From positions 1 to 64,000 of the forward strand of contig MEHQ01004420.1 in assembly GCA_008828725.1 (NCBI GenBank): a DNA stretch of 64,000 nt. Reading direction: 5' to 3'. Position 1 is the first letter of the stretch. Every line of letters begins with the position of its first letter. The notes under the pieces are model-generated. The model was given only the letters and a program-made list of their open reading frames with translations, searched no databases and had not been told where the DNA came from. This stretch comes from Saccharina japonica (Eukaryota; Sar; Phaeophyceae; Laminariales; Laminariaceae). This document shows positions 46,676 through 58,682 of this stretch, piece after piece. Both the position numbers and the translations under genes were made by a program.

Positions 46676-46935
46676 TTAAGAACTGGTCCCACGAATTTGG
46701 GGACAAAACACTTGGAATTAGAGTGGGATATTGTTTTCAGTTCTGAATGGGTTAACTAACCCCTTAAACCTTTTAGAACTGCAGTCCCGTTTTGGGGACA
46801 ATCCACACTAATTCTAAGTAATTTGTCCCCAAAACGGGACTCCAGTCCTTTAAGGGTTAAGAACTGGTCCCACATATTTCGGGACAAACTACTTGGAATT
46901 AGTGTGGGATAATTTTCGCAGTTCTGAATGGGTCA
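46676..46935. mobile_element. Three adjacent M2 elements
   Basis: Units at 46676-46755, 46764-46860 (inverted) and 46857-46935. The first is bounded by TTAA on both sides; the second and third share a TTAA at 46857; the third ends in the degenerate GGTCAA. Each has AGAACTG ends and the ACTTGGAATTAG core. Confidence 0.7.
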
Positions 46936-47425
46936 ACTCAAAATTCGTCGGCCTTCCATTTCTCGTGTTGCAATAATTTTCATTGTATACTTCGGCCATG
47001 AGATCAACAGATATATATATATATATATATATATACGTATATAAGCACTTTTAGTTTTCCTCCTAAAAATTTCAACAGGTAGCAATTTTAGTTTCCTCCT
47101 GAATCAGTTTTTGTGTGGGGCGGAGCCCCTGGCAGATTATCTCTAGTGCGGGTTTGGTGTGGACGACACACCGAGGTGGGTTGGTGTCTCGGGTCTTCAC
47201 GGAACGGAGTGGGCAACCTCTGGTTGACCTTGAACTTGTGTGTAATGAGGCGGTACTATCTAGGGGAAGGGGACCTGGTATCCACATTTGGCTTAATATT
47301 AATAGAGAGCTCTTCAAGCAACTTCCCTCAGAAGGCAAAAACATAGTGCACTTCTATCGTAGAGTGTGTCCAAGTCGAAGCACGGGCGATCGAACTACAG
47401 TAATTCACACCCGGTACAGATCATG

Positions 47426-47458
<33 letters not shown>

Positions 47459-47693
47459 CGAAGTATCTATCTATCTATCTATCTACAACAGATGATCTAG
47501 TTCCTCGCCTGCCATTGTGAGGTTGAGCAGGATCTGTGTACACTACAGATCCAACCGAGGAAACGTGTGCTAGATTATGCATACGTACGTATAAGACAAG
47601 AAAAAAAGAAAAAGAAAAAAAAACTTCAGGTGAAAAACTCTCATCGCCCGTTCGCGGATTTATTTATGTCCACAGAGCTCGGAAGCTCTACTC

Positions 47694-47776
<83 letters not shown>

Positions 47777-47895
47777 ACAACAACAACAACAAAAAGTACG
47801 CAAATGCTCGAGTCCTGATACTATATTCATTAGCCACACGGAACATTTTAGTTTTTCCGAGTTGTAAGGATGGTCGCACGCACGCACGCACGCAC
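46936..47895. other. Intron with microsatellites; no separate gene supported
   Basis: Holds TA repeats (about 47010-47040), CTAT/ATCT repeats (about 47426-47485), a repeat shared with the inverted-repeat introns (47495-47580), and a CAA run of ~30 units (47694-47791). A plus-strand frame at 47115-47426 reads GLVWTTHRGGLVSRVFTERS and could be a remnant of a mobile-element protein, but I cannot identify it. Confidence 0.5.
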
Positions 47896-47994
47896 CTCGG
47901 ACTGGTCACAAATTTCCCACCCGGCCGCCTCCGCGAGAACCCTGTTATCCTCCTCCAGCCCGGCCACCTGCTCTCGGAGTTCCACTACCCAGGC
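47896..47994 (-). CDS. Coiled-coil gene, 5'-part exon E3
   Basis: 99 nt, 33 codons, phase 0 to 0, acceptor CGTGTCGGCAG, donor GTGCGT. Reads AWVVELREQVAGLEEDNRVL with clear leucine/valine heptads. The donor sits in a CGCACG repeat. Confidence 0.7.
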
Positions 47995-49641
47995 CTGCCG
48001 ACACGAGGCGGGGAGGGGGGAAGCATGGGAGGGGGCGACGGCACGCAGGCGGGGGGGTGTAAATAGTATTTACTGTAGCTGACCGCGAGGACCAAAGGAC
48101 GGACTCCATATAATGGTGGTGGTGGTGGTGGTGGTGGTCATCGTCGTCGACTACATCGTCGCGGTGTTGTTGGTGTGTCTCTTTTTTTCCGTTTTCTTCC
48201 ACAAAAAAAAAACGTACTATCAATACGTCTTTTGAGGCCAAAAGCTACTAACATCTGGCGACCGACCGACCAACGCCTCTCACGGATCACAGAGGGGGAG
48301 GGTGCCGTTTCAGTGGCGAGACAGCCCTTTCACCCCTTCGACAAGACGGCCACTTTTGCCTTGATTGGGCATTCCTTTGACCTTTGACTGACACCACACT
48401 TACTCGGTTTTTAGGGTGCAACACTCAGGCCCTATATACACCGTTGACAGCGCACAATTTTTTGCCTTGCTTGGCATGCCTCTTATTAAAAGACATATTT
48501 TGCTTTCCTACGCAAGCCAGGGGGGCAGCTTTAGAGTGGGTGACTAAAACGGGGCGGGTGGAAGACAAGGCCTTAGACTTGTATTGTATGTAAATATATG
48601 AACGTAGTAGTAGCGCTATGTCAGGTGTTTTTCTCGCGCGGTTTTCTAGTTTCGGCTGGGCGAGAGGACAGAAACCCACTATTAATAGGCGCGTATGAAA
48701 AAACGACCTTCGATGGTATGCTTATGCTACGAGCGTGCCAGGCTGCTCCAAGGGGCAGTAATATATACTATTAATATATACTATACCTGGTATACAGTAG
48801 GGTATGCGCGGCATGTCATAACACGGTGTACGCCACGTACCAAGCATAATATTTAGTAAGGACATGGCCAAATTTACTATCACGCATGTGAGTTAGTTAC
48901 AGTACGTACGGGACGGATGTCAAGAATCTCTTGTTTTTGGTCAGACTGGAATTCTTCTTACGTAAGACTGGGTTGGGTGTGTTGCACACTATTTTCAGTG
49001 CGAAGAGGTAGCATTCTTATTTTTCCCCACAAAAATCTCAAGTCTGAAAATTCTTCATTATTAGATTCTCAACATGTGTCGCGTACTGCTGTTTACCTAA
49101 TACCATATAATAAGGCAAAATACTATGTCGGGGGGGGGGGCAGAGGTTGCCACTGGTCCAAACTGACAGCACTACTATTAGTATTGACTAAAACATGGCA
49201 GCTTGCTGGTATGCTGGTACCAGAATGCACAACGGCATGCACTACTGTTGTGTACGGCCATCGACCACCGCGCCATGTTGCAGGGCTATATATATAAAAG
49301 CAACCCAATGAACCTCGGCGCCCCCCAAAAAAAAATCTCCCCAACTCCTCCAGTCCCCTCGCCCCGCTCCGTACCGGCATTGTAGGGATGCAAGGGTCTA
49401 TGGTCACACGACTACGGCTAAGCATGAAAACAAAGTACACCCCCCACCCGCCAAAAAAGAACAGATACCCTGTTTGTTTGTTTTTTCCAAAAGTTCAAAA
49501 CAATTACTCGTATATACCTTGCATGAATTAAGCTCTCTCCGCGTATCCAGAGGCGACATCTCTGCGTCGCTCCCGTCTTGACTATCGCAGCAGCCATCGA
49601 CGTCGTAATCGCCACCGATACCCCCCCGCCCCCCCCCCTAC
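47995..49641. other. Intron; no gene supported
   Basis: GGT repeats at about 48113-48140, and a copy of poly-C family P at about 49370-49445. A missing exon is expected here because E2 and E3 do not join in phase. Confidence 0.45.
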
Positions 49642-49732
49642 GGCTACCCTCGATCTCCACAAGCTGCTGGCGCAGGTCGGCCACCGTGTCCTCCAAGCGG
49701 TCCACCTCACGGTCAGAGGCTGCCAGGTCCAC
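49642..49732 (-). CDS. Coiled-coil gene, 5'-part exon E2
   Basis: Acceptor CCTTGTGACAG at the high end. Reads VDLAASDREVDRLEDTVADL and continues RQQLVEIEGS, a strong heptad pattern. The donor is uncertain (CC|GTAGGG or GAGG|GTAGCC); both end in phase 1, which does not suit E3, so another exon probably lies between. Confidence 0.6.
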
Positions 49733-49839
49733 CTGTCACAAGGCAAGGCAACAGATAAGAACAAGAAGAACGAACAACAACCAGAACGAGAACAAGAACA
49801 AGAACACGAGGGCGGAGATGGGGGGGTGTACTTCATATT

Positions 49840-50020
49840 GATGCATGGCTGTAATCGTATGACCATGGACCCTCGCATCCCTGCAATACCGGGACGGAGC
49901 ATGTCGGGTTTTCATCGATCAGGCGGGGGGGGGGGGTCGTACTCATTTGTTGCTTGCCTATAGTCATTTGACCCCTGACACCGCATCCTTTCGAGACGGA
50001 GCACCATCAGGGGGGGGGGG
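49840..50020. repeat. Poly-C family P copy
   Basis: Contains GCATGGCTGTAATCGTATGA, GGGACGGAGCATGTCGGGTT, a G run, then the inverse-type part TCATTTGTTGCTTGCC and GACGGAGCACC next to another G run. The two halves look like one element in two orientations. Confidence 0.65.
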
Positions 50021-50737
50021 GGGTACGCAGACAGGCAGGTAGGCAGGCAGCCAGGCAGGGCAGGGCATGCGCGTCAAGACAACGTTTCTTTCTTCATACG
50101 TTGTACCACTTTGGACCATAATATAAGGGCCGCTTGGTATTCATATTAATGTGTAAACGGTCCTTATATTTTCGCCCAGAATGGTACGAGCTTCCCGTTA
50201 AAAGAGAGCGTTGAAACCGCACAGGGGTGCTATCATCGTTTTTCAGCTCTAGCTCTCGTTTTCTCGACAGCGTTACACGGGTGCTACTGCAGTAATACCG
50301 AATGTTGTTTTTTTCCGAAAACACCCTTGTTCAGTATTTACAATAAGTGGCAACCTTCCCGTCCCGGAAAAATCGAGCGCGAAAAAAAAAACGATCGCAC
50401 CCCTGTGGCGCGATCTTACCACTCTTTACCTCTTTACGGTACAGTATACCGAGAATAACTGATTGAAGAGACGCGCGCGTTGATTGGCTGGCTGGCTGGC
50501 GACCTTATACAGCACCAGTATCTGGGCGTTACCAAACTCATGGCGACCCAAAGATGCTATCGTGTATTATACCAGGTACGTACCAGGTATGCATAGGAAA
50601 CCGCGGTTTGATCCCTTCCTATGAACGCCCTAACGTCCTCCTGCACTAAAACCAGTACAATAAGACTAACAAGAGGCGTTAGCGCGCTCAAGAAGACCGC
50701 TCTCCTATATATGATACGTATATTGAAAATATTATAA

Positions 50738-50850
50738 ATATTACGGGGAACCATAGTAAATAGGACCTATGGTACACACTAAATCCTACATATTCCCCTA
50801 TTTTACAAACAATATTTGGTCCTATTTACTATGGTCCTCCGTCATAGTGC
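50738..50850. mobile_element. M1 fold-back element
   Basis: ATTACGGGGAACCATAGTAA at the left and TTTACTATGGTCCTCCGTCA at the right, each followed or preceded by ATAGGACC or its inverse. It lies in the intron between E1 and E2. Confidence 0.75.
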
Positions 50851-50929
50851 CAATCTGTCCGTGAATATAACCACCGTTTGGTCTCTAAGGTAAACACCAA
50901 GCGTGCACTATATTTCCGGTCAGAAAGGT

Positions 50930-51620
50930 AGCACCCTTACCGGTGGTGACCCGACATGGCGCCATCAACAAATGACCGATTGTGGAAAGAGGCTCGCTGA
51001 TTGGCTGGCGGCCTCTGCTACTGCTACAAGTATAGGCCGTTACAAATGGTGACCGGACGTGGCAGGCAAGGAGGGGGAACAAAATGCCTGATTTCAAGAG
51101 GCTCGTTGATTGGCTGGCGGCCTCTGATACCAAGTATAGACGTTACAAAACCGATGGTGACCGGACGTGGCGGGCAGGGAGGGTGGACAGAATGCCTGAT
51201 TCAAGAGGCTCGATGATTGGTTGGCGGCCTCTGGTACCAAGTATAGGCCGTTACATATTGGTGATCGGACGTGGCAGGCAGGGAGGGTGAACAAAGTGCC
51301 TGATTCAAGAGGCTCGTTGACTGGCTGGCGGGCCTCTGGTACCAAGTATGGACGTTACAAAACCGATGGCGACCGGACGTGGCGGGCAGGGAGGGGGAAT
51401 AAAACGACTGATTCGAAAAGCTCGTTGATTGGCTAGCCCCTTCTGCTACCAATATGGACGTTACAAAAAAAACGATGGTGACATGGTGACCGGACGTGGC
51501 GGGCAGGGAGGGGGAACAAAACGACTGACTCAAGAAGCTCATTGATTGGCTGACCGCTTTTGATACCAATATGGACGTTACGAAAACCGATGGTGACCGG
51601 ACGTGGCAGGCAGGGAGGCG
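50930..51620. repeat. ~107-bp minisatellite, ~6 copies
   Basis: Units start at about 50991, 51098, 51204, 51309, 51417 and 51534 with GAGGCTCGTTGATTGGCTGG. Each contains GGTGACCGGACGTGGC and GGCAGGGAGGG. Degenerate pieces precede it at 50478-50545. It lies in the long intron between E1 and E2. Confidence 0.85.
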
Positions 51621-52202
51621 GGGGGCGGGAGGGCGGGTGGTGATAGCCGGTCCGCAAACTGCGACTCTCATCATACCGCCCCGTTCGCTTGTTCTATAGC
51701 CAGCCAGCTCGCTCGCTCGCTCTGCAGCAGAGGTTCTGCCGACGATATCTTGTCGGGAGCACTCGGAGACGGTCGGAAGGACCTCAGCGGTTTAGTGTGC
51801 AACAGCAGTAGTGAGAGTCGACGAAGGCGTGGCCGCTGCTTGCTTGAGCCAAAGCGTAGGTTTTTGACCCTCGGGTATTGCAACAAGGCAATACGGCAGC
51901 TAAATTCAGCAAAAGGCAGCTATATACGATGAAGAGCTATTGCAGCAACATTTCACGTATCAAACGGTACAACAACAGCAGCAGCAGCAGCAGCAGCAGC
52001 ACCTTGCGAAAAAAAAATGGAAAAATGAAGGGCCAAAAATGAATGTTGCTTTTGAGTCTCGCCGCCGGCAAGCTGGCTAGACAAAAAAAAACAGCAAACA
52101 TCAATCAGTGGTACGTATTAATGTGTAGCTCTCACGCTCTCTCACCGAGATGAAATCATGAAAAATGACGAAACAACAGATCCCAGCACCATCGTGGAAG
52201 TG

Positions 52203-52280
52203 AACCCATTCAGAACCGAAAAACTTCTCCAACTCTAATTCCAAGCAGTTTGGCCCCAAAAACGGGTGACCAGTTCTTAA
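52203..52280 (-). mobile_element. M2 element
   Basis: Inverse orientation: AACCCATTCAGAACCG at the left, CCAGTTCTTAAG at the right, core CTCTAATTCCAAGCAG. Confidence 0.6.
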
Positions 52281-52886
52281 GCAAAAAAAAGCAACGACAA
52301 AAAAACACGCTTGGATCGAAACAACAAACGACCTTGGACTGAACTGAACCACCTTGATTGTTGTTGGACGCTTTTTTATTCAGGGTAGATACTGCTGCTA
52401 TATATATATGTGCCACGGAGCGCGGCTCAGCTGCATGATATCTCGTTCAGAGCTCGACAAGCAACCGACCATCATAAAGATAAGAACCCTACAGCATCGA
52501 AGGAAGGAAGGAAGAGGCGGTTCCTTACCAATACAACAAGTCAGGTGACGTTCTTCTACGTACGTACATCCTAAAGATATTCATTACCGCACACCGGAAA
52601 AATAAACACTAAACACTAAACACTAAACACAAAAACGGAGAAAGGGACCCCCCCCCCCCCCCCCCCTCCTACAAAAAAGTCCTCCAAGTCTTGAAAAAAA
52701 TCGCAACTTTCGACGATACCAGATGAAGCAACTTCGACCCGGCCACGCGCGCCGCCCCCCCGAAACACCGGCCACAGGCACACAACAAGCACAACAAACA
52801 GCCAGCACAGGCAGCAGCAGAGGTATACATGAAAACAGCAGCACCGCATCGAGCGGACCGCCCAACGCGGATAATGAGGCACTCAC

Positions 52887-53009
52887 GAGCAGAGTCGCGG
52901 GCCCCTTCCACCTGGACCTGTCCTCCGTCTGGTACAGCTGCGCCAGGCGGTCCTCGTACTCCTGAACCGCCAGCTTCAGGTTGAACACCTCCGACTCCAG
53001 CTCGTCCAT
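52887..53009 (-). CDS. Coiled-coil gene, first exon seen (E1)
   Basis: 41 codons from an ATG at 53007-53009 to the donor GTGAGT, ending in phase 0. Reads MDELESEVFNLKLAVQEYED then RLAQLYQTEDRSRWKG. The ATG is preceded by ACAACAGCT and purine-rich sequence rather than a pyrimidine tract, so a true start is more likely than an internal acceptor, though AACAACAG just before it leaves that open. The whole chain E1-E2-E3-M1-M2-M3-M4-terminal exon would give a cytoplasmic coiled-coil protein of unknown role. Confidence 0.6.
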
Positions 53010-55999
53010 AGCTGTTGTTCGCCCGCAGTCTCTGTCTCTGCCCCCGCCGCTCTCCCAATCACCAGCTCTCCCCTCTCCTCTCGCTGTTCTATCCTCTTCC
53101 CTTCTCTAAGTAGCGCCTAGCCTGACGCTGCTGCCCCCCCCCCACCGCTATTATTGTATACTCCTGCAGTAGCTTTTGATGAGGACAGCGGCTCCCAGAA
53201 ATAAGTGGCGATGCAATCAATGCTAGACGAAAAAAAAAACACGCGATTGTCGTAGACAGGCGAGGAGGCGTGACGACGGAGGGAGATAAGGAATAACCTG
53301 GACCCGGGGCAGGAAATGGAAGTTTCGCCACTGCAGAAAGCATCCCGTGCTAATTCTAAGTAGTTTGTCCTCAAATGTTTGGTGCAGTTCTGAAGGTACT
53401 CTTGTAAATATATACCAGGTGTCGTACATGTATCATATACGAGTACTCGTAGCGTGGCAGAATGTTATTACGAGGGGCCGTAGTAAATCGAATCGGACCA
53501 AATATTGTTATTAATAGTAAAAGTAGGGAAATATGTAGGATATTGTGTTTAGCGTAGGCCCTATTTACTATGGTCTTCCCCCGTAAATATTTGTTTGGTA
53601 TCGGTCGATCGAATGAAAACAAGAATCTGACGGGAGGATGGAAGGATGGAATAACATGGGCAGGGAAAAAAAAAGCGTGTTCTGCGGTTTCAGGTTCCTC
53701 CTCATTTTATTTCAAGATGCTTTTCGTATACATCGTACGTATGCACGCACAACAAAAAAAGAAAGTGTCTCGGGGTCTTTAGGTTGTCGATGTTGCTTGT
53801 GGCTTACGGTCGTTGAGCGCAGCTCTATCGCAAGCAGCAGTGCCTTGCGGAGAACCCTTGCGGTGCTGACGGTTGTGCTGCTGTACCTCGGCATGCAATC
53901 GATAAATACTACTCGTATCAAGCAACACGTTTTTCACATTGAACCCTTCTTTCTACCCGCCGACATCCAGCACACCCAGTGTCCGTGCCGATTCTTCATC
54001 CTATTGAGAGATACAAGTGATGTGGTCACAAAACCAGGACACAGAGATGCTACGTTGTAATGCAGTAAGTAGAACAGACCATGCAATGCCGTACAGCTGT
54101 GTGGTGCAAATTGGATACCAGTGTGTGTATACGTAGTATTCACGTATACCAGGTACGGTATATATTACGGTGCCAGGTATGACAGGTATCACTCTATTGC
54201 TGAAGATATCATACGATATCATGTGTTTTGCGTTCACAACTTTATCTACAGACAGTACGAAGGATGTATGATATGATACCTCGGGTAGGTACCCACCGAC
54301 TTCAGCACCCAGCACACTTGTTACAGAATTATTACAGTGGTACCCGTGCTTATCCTCCATCCTACTCCTACTCGAGATATAAAGTGTAAGTTCTGTGGCA
54401 ACAGAGAGAAAAGCTGCATCGCAAATCGACACATCGATAAATGAAACGAGGCCGTAAAAAAGCAATGCGTTCCGTGCCAGATATGCGTACCTCTACTGGT
54501 ATGTACCCTTGGCACGAAAAAGAGCACAACACGAACAAACCAAACAAGAAACGAAACAACACGATTGATTGTGCACATATGATACTCGTATGTACGTACA
54601 GCATTGAAGCATTTTCTCTCCTTCGCATCAGGCACCAGTAGTGCATCCATAGTTACTGCTGCTGTAGGCTGTAGTTCATAAGGAGAAGTCGATTTGCACG
54701 AGGTCCACCCAGCACGTACTCGCACATGCGTGAATCTTTCCGCAGTCAGCCCAATAGACCCACTGCCCACTGCCCACCGACACCATGTGAACTTAAAGAG
54801 GAGACTCGATCGATCGCGCTTCTACATACCGCACCGAATATTCCAGCTGAAGTAATATATCTCGCTCGATCTGTATCCCTTACATACGCAGATAAAAAAA
54901 ACTCGTAGGGCTACGAGTGCATGCTCGTGCAGCATTCAGCGTGGGGAAGCAGGTGCCTACATCCTTCCCCTCGGCCCGGTTGCCCCCCCTCTGCCCCTTG
55001 GCTTTTGCCTCCTCGCCTCGCCTTCGTTGGCGCTTTTTTCTTCACAAATAAACGTCATGCCACAGCAGCAGCAGCTCAGTCCAGCAAACGAGTGCATAAG
55101 CCGTTCGCGTCGTACGTCGACATAACAGCAGTAGCACCAACGCCCGTTTACATAAGCCTCGCGTCTTTGATGCTCTTCACACTGCTACTACAGAACTCTA
55201 CAAGTCGTGCTTGCGCCTGAGTGTTATGATCAACCCAGCGGTGCCAGGTGTCTGCCTGTCGTCTGTCGACTGCTGTCGACTCACGCTGGTATATATTTTT
55301 TTCCCGCCCGAAAAAAGGAACCGAGAGAGGCAGACATCAACTCGCCAACGTGCACCAACTTTCATGATTTCGACCGAGTTGGCTGCGAGCGAGAGGAGAG
55401 GACAGCAGCACGCAACAGCAGCGCTTTCAGGACAACCCTTGGCAATTCTCGAGGGAGCAGAGCGGGCACACGGCTGCTTCTGTTCTACCTCTACGTGGAA
55501 ACGCTTCGCTTATACTCTCTGCTCTTTGCTACTGGTGCTGCTGCCATACTTATTTTCTCACTCTGCTTGCTCTGCTGTCATCGCCGTTGTGGCGTTTTCG
55601 TTCTATTTCTCCGCCGCATCAAGAACACCCGACGGCCCCTTAGCGTAAGCTCAAGAAACCAATCCATGAACACGTCTAAAAGGCACCCCACTAACCTGGT
55701 TGCTCCACTTGTCGCGGTTCCAGAGGCGTCTCCCGTCGTGACAGACCTGCTCTTGCGGCGAACCCAAAATGGAGTTCATAACAATTGCTGTAGGATGTTT
55801 TAGGCGGGTGATAATTCGTTTTTTTTCCGTTGTTTTTTCCCAGGATTTTCCCCGCGGCTTGTCCTCGCGGTCGTACAGAGTAGTATTAGTACCGGCACCC
55901 AACTGACGTACGGTAAGGCCCCGTGGGGTGCGTGGCCCGCCATAGATTACCTCTCAATGCGCCTCGTGGAGCGGATGGTCTGGTCTTCCTCAAGAAGAG
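53010..55999. other. No supported gene
   Basis: Contains an M2 remnant at 53335-53398 and an M1 element at 53468-53590. Open frames at 55207-55803 overlap in several registers, without splice signals or recognisable domains. Confidence 0.4.
53468..53590. mobile_element. M1 fold-back element
   Basis: ATTACGAGGGGCCGTAGTAA at the left, TTTACTATGGTCTTCCCCCG at the right; internal GACCAAATATTGTTATTA. Confidence 0.75.
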
Positions 56000-56218
56000 C
56001 AAATAAATGTACGCGCTCTGGGTTACAGCAGCAGTACATATGATACATGCGTTGTGCCAGGAAGAGGCAAGAACCAGCTCGTCGAGGCCGGCCATCCCAC
56101 TCCATTGGCCTACGTACGAGAGATCGTACATAACCCTTTGGGTGGCTGGAACTGAGTTTGATCCTCGGTCAGGCCGATTATTTTTTACCAGGGCGCCTGA
56201 TGGGTAGCAAAAAAACGC

Positions 56219-56256
<38 letters not shown>

Positions 56257-56379
56257 CTCCCACATTTTGCTGTGTGCAATTGTGTGAGGGGATACCCATA
56301 CGCACATATAAATGTACGGGAAATTCACGGAGAATAGCTCGGAGAAAACTGTCCGACGACAAAAAGTACTCGTAGCACA

Positions 56380-56720
56380 CCAAGGGTGCGCACGGATCTG
56401 AATCCCAGAGACGCCACTACGTACCCCCCCCCTCCTATATTGGAGGGAAAAACCGGACCGTTGTGATCCCAGGAAAAAAAACTCAACTTTTTTTTTAATA
56501 AGCCCCCCCCCCCCCCCCCCCCCCGACCAGCGAAAAAAAAAATGGGGGGGTCTCTAAAACCAAGTAAAAAAAAGGGAACAAAAAACGAAAAAAAAATTAT
56601 TTTCGCTCATTTCGTCCTGTGATCACAGCGATCCGGTTTGTTTTTCATTCTGACCTTCCTAGGAGTGTGGTGTCGTTTCGTATTTTTGTCGCACACCTCT
56701 GAGCACACGTATATACCTAA
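56380..56720 (+). repeat. Dispersed poly-C repeat, family D, copy 2
   Basis: Matches 1559-1950 in two blocks (GAATCCCAGAGACGCCACTA; TTCGTCCTGTGATCACAG through CCTTCCTAGGAGTG). A 35-base C run lies just upstream at about 56220-56255. Confidence 0.65.
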
Positions 56721-57627
56721 CGCTAAATAAAATTAATTATAATGCCCCCTTCGCTATGAAGTCTTGAACGCGCCGCCGCCGTATTTCGACCAAAAAAGTG
56801 ATGTTAATTGTAACGTCGATTCTCTCGTTATTTTTTGTTTTATTTTACGGGACATGTGAGAGGTTAGTAGTGGGAGACGCGGGGTTCGTGCGCATCGTGG
56901 ATCTCGAACGATACACGTCAATCATTGCTGAAATATTCGATACCACACACTCGATGTATCGTCTACCAGGTATACCAAGTAATATACTGGTAGAAGGGAC
57001 TTGCGCCTCCTACTTTCGTAGAGTCCAGTTGGAGCTTCACCCATCCATGACAACACCGATACGCTGACGCAGGTTTGCGAAAGGGGTGAGAGATCTCTTT
57101 TCCGAGCTCCCGACTTGTACTGCTCGCACTACCCCTTTTGGGCCTTCTTGCCGACAAATTGTAACCGAAGGAGACCTACCCTGTTGTTAGTGGCCGATAG
57201 CGCCGGTCCTCCTTTTCTCCGTGGGGCCTAGTCCCTACCTGGTACGAGGTATTTCACTCCGGGCGGTTTTAGTAGAGGGCTGAAAAAACGCACACATACC
57301 TGGTACACCACAGACAGTAGTATTTATTTTGAAAGCACGCTCGAGATTTGTTGTGTGTGTGGTGTGGACCATATTTCTTGTTGTAGTCACTCAAGACACG
57401 GCCACTCATGGTATTTGGTCTGGTCTCACGTATTCTCCTAGGTTCTCGGTGGGCTGGGTACGGCGAATGTGTCGTACTCTCGTTCCTTCATGCACCCGTG
57501 TCTCACTTTTTTATGCTAAAAAAGTTTTTTTGGTGTCTACTGATGTGTTGTCGCCGGCGACATTCACGCCTACTTTCGCTGCCACAGGTTTTCTTCGAAG
57601 CATCATGTAGCAATACCAGTATCAAGG
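56721..57627. other. No supported gene
   Basis: Nothing recognisable apart from repeated TACCAGGTA-type words near 56968, 57238 and 57299. Confidence 0.45.
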
Positions 57628-57990
57628 TTGTCCAGCGGAAATCAGCAACATACTGACAACAAAATAGTACGGGGCGCAGGACTTGTGGTTAGCCACGCCC
57701 TCGCACGGACACTCGAGATCTCGAGTCACACGTTTACGGCACCGGAATGGAGCGAGCCGGTGTCGCCGGGTATTATTTTGGCAGCAACTCGCGACTCCTC
57801 CCTTAGGGAGGAGGGTGCCAACAACGAATTGCCCATATGTGTCGGTCGGTTTGCGAAGGACACAGCAGAGTACGCCGAGGCACGCGGACTGTGGTGGGCT
57901 AGAAGCAAGGACGCAACACAAACAAACGTCGCAGTCTTAGGACACGAGGCCTTCGCTGTAGTCTCACCAAACGGCCCAAATAACGCATGA
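57628..57990 (+). CDS. Possible orphan reading frame, 120 codons
   Basis: Starts ATGTCTTCGGG-like only as an alternative start; no strong ATG context. The peptide is of mixed, non-repetitive composition (LEISSHTFTAPEWSEPVSPG, ICVGRFAKDTAEYAEARGLW), which is unusual for a chance frame here. I recognise no family. It could be one exon of an unseen gene. Confidence 0.25.
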   Translation: MSSGNQQHTDNKIVRGAGLVVSHALARTLEISSHTFTAPEWSEPVSPGIILAATRDSSLREEGANNELPICVGRFAKDTAEYAEARGLWWARSKDATQTNVAVLGHEAFAVVSPNGPNNA

Positions 57991-58682
57991 TTAGAAACAA
58001 GGCGAGTGATATTTCGAAGGTTGTAAAACGATAACCCAAACCTAGGGGCTCAGCCCTTGATTCCAATTGCGGGGAAGGGGGGCCTCAATGATTCGAGTGT
58101 CCGTGGTCTGCTCCTTATTATTAACGTGTTCCCATGACCGCAAACAATGTATCATAGACCATTTTCCCCCACCCCCACAAACCGATACGGATGAACGGCG
58201 AGTGCGTTTGCCGTGTCTAAAAGGTACAACAGTATACAGTCCCGTATCAAAATTATCCTATTGAGGTACGAAGAGATCAGACAACATCCCAGGCGCAGCA
58301 GTCTTCTGTACGATCGTTTTTTCTCTGACGTGGAACATCTCGCTTGCTTCAACACACGTGGTAGCCACACCTCGACCCTTGCTGCATTGCAACTGCTGCT
58401 GCTGCTGCTGCTGCTGCCTTATGCATCCGCGCACCATCACGGGAAGCGACAGGCCTATCAGATTGCCGAAGCATCACGAAAAAAAAAACGTTCGTCTTAA
58501 CACGATGATATCAAACATGCCATCAACACCGAAGGGACTGGTCGATCGGAGTCTCAACGAAGACCGAAGGCCGTGTAGCCGTTAGCACCGACAATAAGCC
58601 GACCGCTAACGAAGCCAGCAGTCGCACCCACCCGGCGACCAATCCTGAGGTCACCTCGTAACAGCGCCAGAGACACGCCATT
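57991..58682. other. No supported gene; downstream flank of the protease gene
   Basis: A seven- to eight-unit CTG run lies at about 58392-58415. No polyadenylation signal I can defend. Confidence 0.4.

Noticed and set aside
58358..58440. Coding CTG repeat near 58.4 kb
   Set aside because: Short run with stops nearby in plausible frames and no splice context.
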